Assembly (NCBI RefSeq): GCF_006345815.1
Contig: NZ_VCIG01000042.1
Coordinates: 124,001-188,000 of the forward strand
DNA from: Ochrobactrum sp. CGA5
GTDB taxonomy: Bacteria; Pseudomonadota; Alphaproteobacteria; Rhizobiales; Rhizobiaceae
Reading direction: 5' to 3'
DNA length: 64,000 nucleotides
Shown here: positions 16,789 through 25,327 of the stretch, piece after piece
Layout of the letters: each line of letters opens with the position of its first letter
Numbering within the stretch: the first letter of the stretch is position 1
Made by a program: the position numbers and the translations under genes
Notes under the pieces: generated by a model
What the model saw: the letters and a program-made list of their open reading frames with translations, nothing else
Told to the model about the DNA's origin: nothing
The model's database searches: none

Positions 16789-16820
16789 ACATATGGCAAA
16801 ATCACGTTTTCGCCATATGT
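16789..16820. repeat. Left 32-bp recombinase-like core site
   Basis: Two 13-bp inverted arms (ACATATGGCAAAA and TTTCGCCATATGT, one mismatch in symmetry) flank a 6-bp spacer TCACGT. A near-identical site with spacer TTCCCC lies at 34971-35002. The 13-6-13 layout resembles tyrosine-recombinase core sites. The two copies bracket the putative mobile element. No function has been shown. Confidence 0.6.
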
Positions 16821-16915
16821 TAGCAACCCATGAATTTCCAGCTCAGTGACGCTGGAAATTGCTCGATAATCCATTCGATATTTATCGTCCGACGGCACGC
16901 TATCGGAAGATTAAC

Positions 16916-17773
16916 TTAAATGATACCAGCGAGTAACCTCAACCGTTCCTGACGTTTATTCTCAGCTGTCTTTAGTTTCCGTTTCACCTGGTAGGCTGCA
17001 TTTTTGAGAATTTCATTGCCTTCTCCCCGACCAACCAAAAGGTCGTCAATATATGTGTCCCAAAGTATGTTATGCAGTTCAGCGGCTTGACCAGGGCGAA
17101 GCTCTGCTTTCTGAATTTTGAAGCGTCCGTTTCTGTTCGGAGCGATCGAGTATTGCTTCAACGGTGCCTTACACGCATACCAAACACGCTTCAGAATGGC
17201 TTCTAGTTGATGCTCGACGCAATAGGCGGCTGATAAGCCCAATGGCATTTTATCGGCATTTTGAAGATTTATTTCTTGTATTTTCTTAGCCAACTCAGCC
17301 GTTTGAATACCCGATCTAACCCATATAAATAAATGGGCGTGCCAGGACACCGTTTTCTTTCCTGTGCCGTTGAACCCGCCTCTTGGAAAGTAACCAGGCT
17401 CAATCAATCCCCAATAGTCAAACTCAATGAACCTAAATAAACACCGCTTTAAACACCTTAGTGCATTGAGGTGATCTCCATTTAGGGAGGTAATTGCTGT
17501 ATTGGGAGCAATGGTTACCCAGAAAGCACGAAACTCGGGGTTACGCCCGAGATAGCTACTGAATTCTTCATGCATTGTCTCCGCAAACGCAATTCGCGCT
17601 TCAACATTTGTCGCTTTAAGCGACAAAGCATTACATTGCTTCAAATTCTTCGTAGCTTCGCTGTGTAGGGCATCCCAACCGGTAATTGTCAGGATGAGTT
17701 TACGCAGCTTGCTGCGCTGCTTGTTGTGGGCATTAACAAATGCTTCTTTGTCCAGTATCGCCGGCATCGTCAT
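16916..17773 (-). CDS. HUH-type replication initiator-like protein
   Basis: This encodes 285 residues with no close family named. Two features of rolling-circle Rep/relaxase (HUH) proteins can be seen: WHAHLFIW (H145, H147), a His-hydrophobic-His metal motif, and a downstream WYACKAPLKQY (Y199, K202) fitting the YxxK catalytic motif. The spacing is reasonable for a small Rep. A perfect 13-6-13 palindrome lies 46 bases upstream and could be an origin or operator. It follows the AlpA-like and unknown genes on the same strand. Confidence 0.55.
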   Translation of the reverse strand: MTMPAILDKEAFVNAHNKQRSKLRKLILTITGWDALHSEATKNLKQCNALSLKATNVEARIAFAETMHEEFSSYLGRNPEFRAFWVTIAPNTAITSLNGDHLNALRCLKRCLFRFIEFDYWGLIEPGYFPRGGFNGTGKKTVSWHAHLFIWVRSGIQTAELAKKIQEINLQNADKMPLGLSAAYCVEHQLEAILKRVWYACKAPLKQYSIAPNRNGRFKIQKAELRPGQAAELHNILWDTYIDDLLVGRGEGNEILKNAAYQVKRKLKTAENKRQERLRLLAGII

Positions 17774-17818
17774 GGTAAGACACCCTTATTGGTTAATATC
17801 GATGTTTAGGCTAGTAAT

Positions 17819-17850
17819 ATAATCGGTATAATGTTGGTTATACCGATTAT
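17819..17850. repeat. Perfect 13-6-13 palindrome upstream of Rep gene
   Basis: ATAATCGGTATAA, spacer TGTTGG, then the exact inverse arm. It lies between the unknown gene at 17869 and the HUH Rep gene. It could be a double-strand origin hairpin, an operator or an attenuator. There is no T-run typical of a terminator. Confidence 0.6.
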
Positions 17851-17868
17851 TAAAGGGCTATTTGTGTG

Positions 17869-18534
17869 TTACAAGGGCGATATATCTGTGCCAATACGTG
17901 TTATTTTTGTAGAATTCTCATTCTTTTTCTTGACTGATACATGTGATGTTATTATAAATTCACCCTCACACCCCATTTCAGCCAGCCTTTTAATGTAAGC
18001 GGGCGATTTCTGATAAATAATGATCGGTTGACCAGTCTCCGAATTGCCGACTCCTCTCTTTTTGGCATTTTTTCGCGCAAGCGTTTCGATACCTTCATTC
18101 TTAAGCATTTCAGCAACAACATCTGGCGCTAGATCTTCCGCAAATGCTGCCGCTAAAGCGCGATTGTATTTGCTCAGCGTTTGTCGCTCCTTTGCTGAGC
18201 CATCAAAGAGGTACGCAAAAAAGAAACGCAGCGCCTCTTCTGGCTTATGCGATTTTGGTTTTTGTTTTCTGGATCTAAAAAATTCTTCCCTGCAAAAATC
18301 TTGCCAAGAATCATTGTCATTTTTACATGCACGAGCTAATCCATAAACTCGAGTAATTATACTGTATGTCTTTTCTCGCGTGCGTAATTCTAGATTATTT
18401 CTTTCCTCTTTAAGATCATTCAATTCTTTTATCAAATCCATCTTAATATCCTTCTTCTTATTTATATTCTGAAGGGCCGTACTTATTTTTTCTTTGGTTG
18501 CATCGCTAAGATCGATTTTCGCTCTCTTGTTCAT
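17869..18534 (-). CDS. Unknown protein of the replication module
   Basis: This encodes 221 residues, strongly charged and Lys-rich. A helical, probably coiled-coil N-terminal part (about 20-55: KKDIKMDLIKELNDLKEERNNLE) is followed by a central aromatic segment (EEALRFFFAYLFDG) and a basic C-terminal half. No domain is recognised. The ATG at 18534 is preferred because GGAGG lies 5-6 bases upstream, inside an earlier in-frame ATG at 18546. The DNA is clearly more AT-rich than the flanks. It lies between the AlpA-like and Rep genes and may serve replication or its control. Confidence 0.55.
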   Translation of the reverse strand: MNKRAKIDLSDATKEKISTALQNINKKKDIKMDLIKELNDLKEERNNLELRTREKTYSIITRVYGLARACKNDNDSWQDFCREEFFRSRKQKPKSHKPEEALRFFFAYLFDGSAKERQTLSKYNRALAAAFAEDLAPDVVAEMLKNEGIETLARKNAKKRGVGNSETGQPIIIYQKSPAYIKRLAEMGCEGEFIITSHVSVKKKNENSTKITRIGTDISPL

Positions 18535-18554
18535 TTCTGCCTCCATGCTTTGAA

Positions 18555-18911
18555 CTAATACTGGGAAGTGTTTTCGTGTTTGCGCGCTTCGATGAAGGTC
18601 AGCAAATCGCCGTACTGATATCGAACAGCGCCGCCGATCCGACGAAAGGGCAGCTTCTCAACGCCCTGTACGCGCCAATTGGCGAGCGTTTTTGAGCGAA
18701 GCCCTAGGATCGCTGCCGCTTGTTCCGAAGTTAAAAGATGTTCAGGCTGATAAGTAATGGGCGGCGGCGAGATAGCCTTCGCCATTCGCGGCTTTCGTTT
18801 AACCGACTTTGCGAAAACGCCAAGAGAAAGCCCATACTGACGAACGAGATGTTCGGTCAGTTCAAGATATGAATTTTCAAGAGAAGAAAGCTGCCTTCTT
18901 TTCTCGACCAT
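18555..18911 (-). CDS. AlpA/excisionase-like helix-turn-helix protein
   Basis: This encodes 118 residues. The C-terminal half is a MerR-like winged helix of the excisionase group: LLTSEQAAAILGLRSKTLANWRVQG, then LPFRRIGGAVRYQYGDLLTFIEARK. Such proteins act as directionality factors or regulators of integrated elements. The first 45 residues are a polar extension. It is first in a three-gene minus-strand run (AlpA-like, unknown, Rep), which supports a replication and excision module. Confidence 0.75.
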   Translation of the reverse strand: MVEKRRQLSSLENSYLELTEHLVRQYGLSLGVFAKSVKRKPRMAKAISPPPITYQPEHLLTSEQAAAILGLRSKTLANWRVQGVEKLPFRRIGGAVRYQYGDLLTFIEARKHENTSQY

Positions 18912-19277
18912 GACAGTGCTCCCGACAAAGGCGGAAGACGAGGTCTTTGAATGCAGAGCTCTGAATCTCGAGTCAGCTCAAAGACGTCATCACCCGCAGT
19001 TAAAAAACCACGTTCAACTTAGTCTTTTCGCCAACTCTGCTTTTTCTTGTGCGGATGCATGAACAACTGCATCCAAAAAAGCGAAGCGTCGGATATACCG
19101 GCTTCTATTGAAACACTTACATTTAGCCTTCACTAAACGGGTACACCGATCTGTCTGATAAACTTAATTATCTAGATCGTTTGCGTTCAGCAGCTTGTTC
19201 AAGGCTGCAGAATTTTTGTAAGTTGCAATACTATTTCATTCTCGTCAAGAGAGATCGCAAGCGATATAAAGAAATCT
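18912..19277. other. Intergenic region, no gene seen
   Basis: Some 366 bases without a supported reading frame. AT-rich stretches around 19100-19260 are consistent with promoter DNA for the minus-strand AlpA-like unit. No strong repeat or RNA gene was recognised. Confidence 0.4.
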
Positions 19278-19898
19278 TTATACGTCTATACGCAATGCGA
19301 ACTCTAGCAAAATAATCGAACCCGGCTGAACGTGAGTACGACGCCGCTTCGGATCGATGAATCCTGCTGGCTGAAACGCTGATATGGCTAAGTGCGATTG
19401 GCGGTCGCTGTCAAAAAGATGCGCGCGCTGCTCGTCGAGTTGCTTAATGACGCACCAGTGATTGAGCGTTCCATACACCGCGGCCAGCACCGCAGTATTG
19501 GATTGCGCAAGGTGATCGCTGATTGTATTCACCGACTCCATTGCTTCTAAGGGCCTTCTGAGTGCAAACGGTCGGCGCATCACAACCCCGATGTTGTGAT
19601 ATTCACGCATGTGATCTTGTGCAACATGCGTCAAGGCGATCATGCCGTATAATGACAAGCCATCGTTCACCAGCTCAAGGTGACCGCGGCTTTTAATGGC
19701 GTGATCAGTCAGTTTTCGAAACAGCTCTTCCCAATGCTCGCCTTTGGCCGATACCAATTCATTTCGTAAGGCCCAGCGAATACCGTTGATCAGGGCATAT
19801 ACACCGCAAAGTGAATCGAGGTTGCCCTGGAGATAAGGCCTGAGCTTTGGCCGGTGATTATCCGCCATGATTGCGATTGCCAGTTGCTCAATATTCAT
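19278..19898 (-). CDS. Papain-like cysteine-peptidase-fold protein
   Basis: This encodes 206 residues. The segment LQGNLDSLCGVYALINGIRWAL (Q24, C31) looks like the oxyanion-hole Gln and nucleophile Cys at a helix start. LNHWCVIKQLD (H147) and LFDSDRQ (D163 or D165) supply a His and Asp in the order Gln-Cys-His-Asp of papain-like folds such as C39 or C58 peptidases. No signal peptide is seen, so it is probably cytoplasmic. It overlaps the DUF3768 gene by 11 bases and follows a tyrosine recombinase. The substrate is unknown; a deamidase or effector-like role is equally possible. Confidence 0.55.
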   Translation of the reverse strand: MNIEQLAIAIMADNHRPKLRPYLQGNLDSLCGVYALINGIRWALRNELVSAKGEHWEELFRKLTDHAIKSRGHLELVNDGLSLYGMIALTHVAQDHMREYHNIGVVMRRPFALRRPLEAMESVNTISDHLAQSNTAVLAAVYGTLNHWCVIKQLDEQRAHLFDSDRQSHLAISAFQPAGFIDPKRRRTHVQPGSIILLEFALRIDV

Positions 19899-20244
19899 CA
19901 GCGAGCATGATGGTCATAACCCGCACGGTCACATTGGGATCTGCCTTGTCAGGTGAATGCATCGACAAGCTCTCATCGTAATAGTCGATTTTCCAAAAAA
20001 CCGAATGCTGGGCGATTTGAACGAAGCCAAAGTCATGCTCGGTATGGGGATCGTTTTCCTCGGTGAAACTATCAAAGCTGCGAATGGCCTGAACAATGTC
20101 GTGTATCTCTGATTGCTGAAGTGCCGCGATCCGTTGTGTCATCATAATGCGACCGCCGATCCCGTATTTGCGCAAGCGATCATTGAGCGCCGCGATGATT
20201 TGAGATTGCAATATGTTCTTGCTTTGTTCTAGGCCGTTGGTCAT
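19888..20244 (-). CDS. DUF3768 family protein
   Basis: This encodes 118 residues. The signature FDSFTEENDPHTEHDFGFVQI, then VFWKIDYYDESLSMHSPDKADPNVTVRVMTIMLADEY, matches DUF3768, a small domain common on Rhizobiales plasmids and integrative elements. Function is unknown. AGGAGAA lies 7 bases before the ATG. The 3' end overlaps the protease-fold gene by 11 bases, which implies coupled translation. Confidence 0.8.
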   Translation of the reverse strand: MTNGLEQSKNILQSQIIAALNDRLRKYGIGGRIMMTQRIAALQQSEIHDIVQAIRSFDSFTEENDPHTEHDFGFVQIAQHSVFWKIDYYDESLSMHSPDKADPNVTVRVMTIMLADEY

Positions 20245-20314
20245 GCGAGGTTCTCCTCTGTTCAGGATCTAGGCTCATTTCATTGTTGTTGGAGTTAGGT
20301 AACTGAACGCTGGC

Positions 20315-20956
20315 TCAGATCAATCGAACGAGCTTGCGCTGGGCATCGCTGTCGCCATCGATATAGGATTGGGTGGTGGTGATCGATCGATGACCGGCGA
20401 GAAGCTGCACATCGCGCAGTGATCCACCGGCTTTGTGAACAAGCCTAGCGGCCTGCGTAACAAATGTCCGGCGGCCTGAGTGCGATGAGCATCCTTCCAA
20501 ACCGGCGAGCGTATAAATATGCTTAAACCAGTTGACGATGGATTTTGCTGACATTGCCCTGCCCCGCTCACTTACGATGACAGGGCCATTCAAATTGCCC
20601 CTACCCTTTGCAAGCTTTTGCAAAGCTTTTCGAAGATCGGGGTGTATCGGCACACGCCGAGGATGAGCATTTTTCGTAATACGACCCGGCAGGTTGATGG
20701 ACGTGCCGAGTTTGTTGTTGGCGTCGAGCAGCATTGACCATTCGATCTTGGCGATTTCGCCTGCACGAAGTCCAGCCTTGAAGCTTAAAAGCAACATGGC
20801 GGCATTGCGGTCAGGATGTCGGAGGGTATTTGCTGTTCGAAGCGCTTGTTTTATCTGGGTTGTATTCACCGTGCGGGCTTGCCGGTGCTGCGCCATTTTG
20901 GGCCTCGACTTGACAAACGATGTCGGCATTAAAGCCGAAAGTTCATCGCTTGTCAA
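20315..20956 (-). CDS. Short tyrosine recombinase
   Basis: Up to 213 residues make the catalytic domain only. The five key residues are present: Arg in GLRAGEIAKIEW, a Lys near RITKNAHPRRVPI, HSGRR (His-x-x-Arg), GHRS and the nucleophile in TQSYID. The usual N-terminal core-binding domain is missing or reduced. The open frame starts with TTG; ATG codons at 20929 and 20896 are alternatives. It leads the DUF3768/protease pair. It is the only complete recombinase between the two 32-bp sites, so it is the best candidate to act on them. Confidence 0.8.
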   Translation of the reverse strand: MTSDELSALMPTSFVKSRPKMAQHRQARTVNTTQIKQALRTANTLRHPDRNAAMLLLSFKAGLRAGEIAKIEWSMLLDANNKLGTSINLPGRITKNAHPRRVPIHPDLRKALQKLAKGRGNLNGPVIVSERGRAMSAKSIVNWFKHIYTLAGLEGCSSHSGRRTFVTQAARLVHKAGGSLRDVQLLAGHRSITTTQSYIDGDSDAQRKLVRLI

Positions 20957-21134
20957 GATGCAGCCATAATTATAGAAGCAATATCAATATCTTAGTAGTA
21001 TCCACTTCATTTTTCTCGTTGGAGACACTGCTTATTCTTCGAGGAAGAGTATGAACAAAATGACGCGTGCTTTCACACGGTTTTGCCAAATGCGTGTCAT
21101 GCCATTTGACAAAGCATACCCAAACCCAACCACA

Positions 21135-23184
21135 TCAAAACGGAATGTTTGTCGCCTTTGTTACACCAGTCTCCTGGCACATACGCACCGCCGTATTACC
21201 GATAATAACAAAATCGAAGCTCTTCTTTTGTTCGTTATAGATGCCCCAAAAGGGAGCATATCCAGAATAAGCGCCAAACTGGTTCTTACCGTTCACTGAA
21301 CCACAAACGGAATAACTGCCATCAAAGATCCTCGCCGCAGCGATATCATCCCGGAAACGTGCCGACGTCTCATCCCGAAGCTGCTGCCCGACTTGGCTCT
21401 TCACAACAGCGATATCGTCATGATCCAGTTGAACGGGCTTACCAGGGCCGTAGTTTACGATGCCAAACATGTAATACATGAGTGGGCTATCTTTCTTCAT
21501 CTGCATTTGCTGCTGTTCATCGAGGACGGATTGGCCGGTAGGAGAATTGACAATAAATGCACCCGGGTCTGTGTTTTGCGAGCAAAGTTTGCTCTGACTG
21601 CACGCTCCCCGGAGCAGACGGCATTTTTTCGACGTGGCTGACGGCTTCGATCCATTTTCGCTCTTCATTGAAATTGCCTTCAATCCGGCATTCATTGTCC
21701 ATTTGGCAGATTTTGAAGATTTCTTGGCCGACATTAGATTGGGTCAGGAAACCGTAGGAATTCCCGCCGTCACTCCCCGTGATTTCGAACGCACTGTCGG
21801 TCGAACCGACGACAATTCGCCCCGTCATGCTTTTTTGGACGACACTTTCTCCGGGAAATTGTTGGTCGCCCCCTCGCTGGCGCTCGCCAATTTTCCAGGC
21901 ACATATCGTTGCTGTTGTGCTTTTCCAGCAAGCTCCGTCCTGCTGCATATAACCAATAGCAATATCGGGCTGACTGTAACTACCTTTGCCAGCGTTCCAG
22001 TATCCGCTATGAACGGTCGAGACATGGTCGACATTCACAGCAGCCGAGTACTTGCCCGAATAAACAGAGAAGCTGCCACTTTTATCGGCTCGCCACTGGC
22101 ACGCGCCATCAGCATATGTTTCGCCGCCGACCGCAATGAGACAATCAATGGCGGAAAGATTGGGTGTTGAATTTGCAGTTTCTGTTGAATGCGGGCCGTT
22201 TTCATCATCGGCTTCAATCTTTGATCGAGCATACTCGGCGATCTCTTCAGTCGTCGGCAATGCGTAGAATGGCGAGGTGACCCCAGCAGCTTGCGGCAGG
22301 GTTTTAGGGTTACACCGGTTTAGCGCTGTCAATTGGTCGCCGTACTTGAATGAAAACCTCGTCGCGCTTTGGATCGTATAGATATCTTCGGTCGTCTCGA
22401 CGTCATCGAGATTGCGCCCGCAGGTTTGCTTCACACTATATTGCGACTGGCTTATTTTCTCGACATTCTCAAAACGGCAAGCGGAACTTGGCCAGTTCAG
22501 CGATTTGCTATCGGTATAAATGACGTTAGGCCCTAAACCGTCAGAACAATTGCCGTCAGCAATGGCGTAAAATCCCGATTGTATTGGCAAGCTGAAGCTC
22601 GAAGCCCCCATACGGCCTTCGGCGCAGGACCAAAGCATATCGAGTGCGTTGCTCGAGCCCTTGAGCGAAATGCTAAAGGTTTCATTGTTGAAGGTTATAC
22701 GAACCTTAGCTGCAGCACGGATACGGCTTTCAAGGCTGTCTTCTCCCGCCCCTGATGGCACGACAACTGTGTTTTGTGACGACGCTCTCACCGTCGTCGC
22801 TATTGACCGGTCGCTATCGAATGCAATCGCCCCCTTCCACTCCGTTCCTTGTTCAAGGCGCCAATCAGCTGACGTCAAACCAATCTGGAAAGTCTCATTG
22901 TTGTTTACATATATAATGGCGTGCACATTGTTCTTGATGTGACGCCCCATGACGCAGCCTTTTTCCGGGTCTTTTTGCTTTGGAAAAGCGATCCAGCCGT
23001 TTTCCTGGAAGATAATTTGCGGTTCGTTGGCGTAGCTCACTGAAGGCACTAGGACGCTCGCAGCAAAACTCAGCGATGCAATGAATGAACTGAGTAAAAA
23101 AACCTGACCAAGAACGAACTTTAAAGTGTTCGAACTTTGTGCGAGCTCAAGCGCTGGCGCTGAATGATTCTGCTCCATGATCAT
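21135..23184 (-). pseudogene. Large exported protein with one frameshift
   Basis: The frame from 23184 runs about 540 residues, then goes out of frame at the run gcaaaacac near 21570. The other frame continues from DPGAFIVNSPTGQSVLDEQQQ to a stop at 21135. Dropping one A joins them as LLANTDPGAFIVN. The joined protein would be about 680 residues, with an N-terminal hydrophobic signal or anchor (about 22-50) and a long Ser/Thr/Cys-rich extracytoplasmic region. No family is recognised. It begins 3 bases after the stop of the superinfection-immunity-like gene, so it is third in that operon. A sequencing error is possible. Confidence 0.65.
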
Positions 23185-23187
23185 ATT

Positions 23188-23769
23188 TTACCCCGTCTTG
23201 TGAATGTAGCGTTTGAGGATAGGTGCCTTAAGTGCTGTAAATTCTTCAGCCGAAATCGCTCCGCTTTCGAACAGCGTCTTCAAACGCTGCAACGCATTCA
23301 CGGTCTCAGCATCCGAATGGTCCTTCGATGGATTTGGGTTGCTTGTCGGGCTAACCGGCAAAGCGATCTTCTGATCCTCGTTCATACTGGGATCGACGCG
23401 AACATTAACAGGGTCATTGACGAAGAGATTGATGCCGCTTTCTCCGCCATTGCTGCCGTCTTCGCTAATGTGCACATAATGCAATGCCCAAACCAACGCG
23501 GCTACCCAACCGACAACCGTGCCGCCGAAGGCAAAATTGACGACGAATATGAGCCACCGGTTCGGATGTTGTCGACGAAACGCAACGATGGTTGGGATGA
23601 ATATTACAGCCATGATAACGATGATGGCAGCAATGAATGCAAACGCCAGAAGCGATGATCGCGCATCACCCTGCCCTGCCCAGGCATGTTCTGATAACGC
23701 TAAGGTCATCGTTGATGATAGGCCAAGCAGCGGCAAACGCCGCCGCTTTGATAGAAAATGCTCCCCCAT
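23188..23769 (-). CDS. Superinfection-immunity-like membrane protein with SHOCT tail
   Basis: This encodes 193 residues. Two hydrophobic helices surround IFIPTIVAFRRQHPNRWLIFVVNFAFGGTVVGWVAALVWAL (about 55-100), which matches the phage superinfection immunity family (Imm_superinfect, PF14373), known for blocking phage DNA entry. The C-terminal 30 residues (ALQRLKTLFESGAISAEEFTALKAPIL) form a SHOCT domain. It is the second of three co-directional genes. The fusion of the two domains is common in bacteria; actual phage exclusion here is inferred. Confidence 0.75.
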   Translation of the reverse strand: MGEHFLSKRRRLPLLGLSSTMTLALSEHAWAGQGDARSSLLAFAFIAAIIVIMAVIFIPTIVAFRRQHPNRWLIFVVNFAFGGTVVGWVAALVWALHYVHISEDGSNGGESGINLFVNDPVNVRVDPSMNEDQKIALPVSPTSNPNPSKDHSDAETVNALQRLKTLFESGAISAEEFTALKAPILKRYIHKTG

Positions 23770-23778
23770 GGCCCCACC

Positions 23779-24300
23779 TCACCTGGACGAGCGGGGCAGC
23801 ACATTGGCTTTCAATTGCTGGAATTCATCTTCGTCGATCGCTCCAGAGGAGCGCAACGATGCGATTTTTTCCAACTGATCGAGAGAGTCCCCCGAAGCTG
23901 GAGTCGCAGGCTTGGATCCAGCAAATCGTTCATCCGGTTCGGATCCCGGTGCGAGGTCAAATCGGTTTCGGCCTGGCGCCGATGGCAGGCACATGAAAAT
24001 CAGCACGGCGAGCTGACCAATCAGCGGCACGAACACCGCCAACAACCACCAAACTGATCTGTCGGTATCATGCAGGCGACGAACGCCAACAGCGATCGAC
24101 GGAACCAGGTGGGCCAAATACACCAAGCCGGTAATTACCCCCGCAGGCTCATCAGTGGTCGTATCGCCAAAAACCTGATCCATCATCAAGGCAATGATCA
24201 ACATTCCGAACAATACCAGGCTGAACAGCCAATACTGCGACCGCGTCGCGCGCCCCGAAAACACAGCATACTGCCGCATGGCATTCACATAATGATGCAT
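23779..24300 (-). CDS. DUF805 membrane protein with SHOCT tail
   Basis: This encodes 173 residues. The DUF805 region (AVFSGRATRSQYWLFSLVLFG, then PSIAVGVRRLHDTDRSVWWLL) has three or four membrane helices. The tail SLDQLEKIASLRSSGAIDEDEFQQLKANVL is a SHOCT domain, similar to that of the next gene. GGGGGAG lies 6 bases before the ATG at 24300, which overrides the longer frame. It leads the three-gene membrane cassette 24300-21135 and is divergent from the Xre gene at 24441. Confidence 0.8.
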   Translation of the reverse strand: MHHYVNAMRQYAVFSGRATRSQYWLFSLVLFGMLIIALMMDQVFGDTTTDEPAGVITGLVYLAHLVPSIAVGVRRLHDTDRSVWWLLAVFVPLIGQLAVLIFMCLPSAPGRNRFDLAPGSEPDERFAGSKPATPASGDSLDQLEKIASLRSSGAIDEDEFQQLKANVLPRSSR

Positions 24301-24440
24301 GTTTACTCCCCCAAGATGGTGTCCAAATGTACGAAACGGCACGCCTTCAGCTGTGCGTAAGTGCCGAAGGGTGCCGCCTATGATTAATATGTCGAATATA
24401 TACGATGGATTAATAAGGATCAAGGTGGTCGCGTTCGGGC

Positions 24441-24707
24441 ATGAACGCACGCACCCGAATTGCTTGGAATTTAAGGCAAATACGCTCAAACCAGGGCATT
24501 ACGCAGGAGAACCTTGCGGTCGATGCAAATGTTGATCGCACCGCAATCAGCGGCATCGAAACGGGTGACTACAACCCCACTATCGATTTGCTCGAGCGAC
24601 TGGCTGAAGCGTTGTCGATAGACATTGTGGATTTAGTTTCAAAAGTGCCTGACGGAGCTCAAGCGCCTCGGCCCATGCGTGCGGGCCGAAAACCGAAGCG
24701 CAGTTAG
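24441..24707 (+). CDS. Xre-family regulator 1
   Basis: This encodes 88 residues. The helix-turn-helix RIAWNLRQIRSNQGITQENLAVDANVDRTAISGIETGDYNPTIDLLERLAEAL is followed by a short basic tail (RAGRKPKRS). It is likely a DNA-binding repressor. It is divergent from the DUF805/SHOCT operon with 140 bases between, so it may regulate that cassette. It is related in layout to the Xre gene at 24861. Confidence 0.85.
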   Translation: MNARTRIAWNLRQIRSNQGITQENLAVDANVDRTAISGIETGDYNPTIDLLERLAEALSIDIVDLVSKVPDGAQAPRPMRAGRKPKRS

Positions 24708-24803
24708 CGCGTTAAACGCATCGCAACTATTACCTCACGTGATCGAGTCCCTCCTCGCAGCACACGCCGCGACAGCATAGCGTCCGCGCTGCCATCTGAT
24801 GTC

Positions 24804-24846
24804 CACTTTACATACTATAGTTGATAAACTTATAGTATGTAAAGTG
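24804..24846. promoter_or_regulatory. Large palindromic operator with embedded promoter
   Basis: Two perfect 16-bp inverted arms (CACTTTACATACTATA and its inverse) flank an 11-base spacer. TTTACA in the left arm and TTATAG, 17 bases later at the right arm, form a fair sigma-70-type promoter. The Xre gene at 24861 starts 14 bases beyond, so autorepression is likely. Confidence 0.65.
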
Positions 24847-24860
24847 CCAACAATCCACGC

Positions 24861-25085
24861 ATGGATGTGCGAAAAATCGTTGGCGATAATTTTGCCCGGA
24901 TACGAAGAGAAAAGGGCCTGACCCAAGAACAAGTGGCGGAGCGTTCAGGCTTCAGCCAGCAGTATCTGAGCAGCCTTGAAAGGGGACAGCGCAACCCGAC
25001 AATCATAACGATTTACGAGCTTTCATTGGCGCTTGGAACAACTTATTCCAACCTCATTTTGCCTGAAAATACCCAAGCTAGGTAA
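24861..25085 (+). CDS. Xre-family regulator 2
   Basis: This encodes 74 residues that are almost entirely a helix-turn-helix: NFARIRREKGLTQEQVAERSGFSQQYLSSLERGQRNPTIITIYELSLALGT. No sensor domain is present. There is no clear ribosome site, and the embedded promoter at 24804-24846 would give a very short leader. The strong palindrome directly upstream is its probable operator. It stands between the SHOCT cassette and the HExxH/STAND locus, transcribed away from the former. Confidence 0.85.
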   Translation: MDVRKIVGDNFARIRREKGLTQEQVAERSGFSQQYLSSLERGQRNPTIITIYELSLALGTTYSNLILPENTQAR

Positions 25086-25191
25086 TATCGTTGAAGGTCT
25101 ATAGCCTCCGACTGAACGCGGTTTCGGTAGCCTCTAAGCTGCCAGTCCGCTTTGCGCCTTCATTTCAGCCATTGGCCTACCATTAGGGAGT

Positions 25192-25266
25192 CCCAAAAGC
25201 GGCCGTTCTGCTTAGGTTATTACAAACGTCGGTGACGGGGTGGTTTCCTGACTGACCGCTTTTGGG
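25192..25266. repeat. 11-bp inverted repeat pair
   Basis: CCCAAAAGCGG (25192-25202) and its exact inverse (25256-25266) are 53 bases apart in the intergenic region before the HExxH gene. It could be a small decayed element or a long hairpin. The rest of 25086-25327 shows no gene. Confidence 0.35.
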
Positions 25267-25327
25267 GTGCCAGGATTAGGAAACAACCCGTCAGGCATCC
25301 GCTGCATTTTGATTGGAATGTACAAAC

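Larger units (their letters stand above)
16540..16915. other. AT-rich intergenic region at the left element edge
   Basis: No gene is seen. Positions 16620-16760 are very AT-rich and hold two short inverted repeats (AAAAGCT with AGCTTTT; an AAAAGGGAT-type arm with ATCCTTTT near 16727-16750). The strong 32-bp palindrome at 16789-16820 follows. The composition changes here from the repair block to the mobile element. Confidence 0.5.

Noticed and set aside
21565-21580. Programmed ribosomal frameshift in the large exported gene
   Set aside because: The needed shift is +1 at a short A-run with no classic slippery heptamer or evident stimulator; an indel is simpler.
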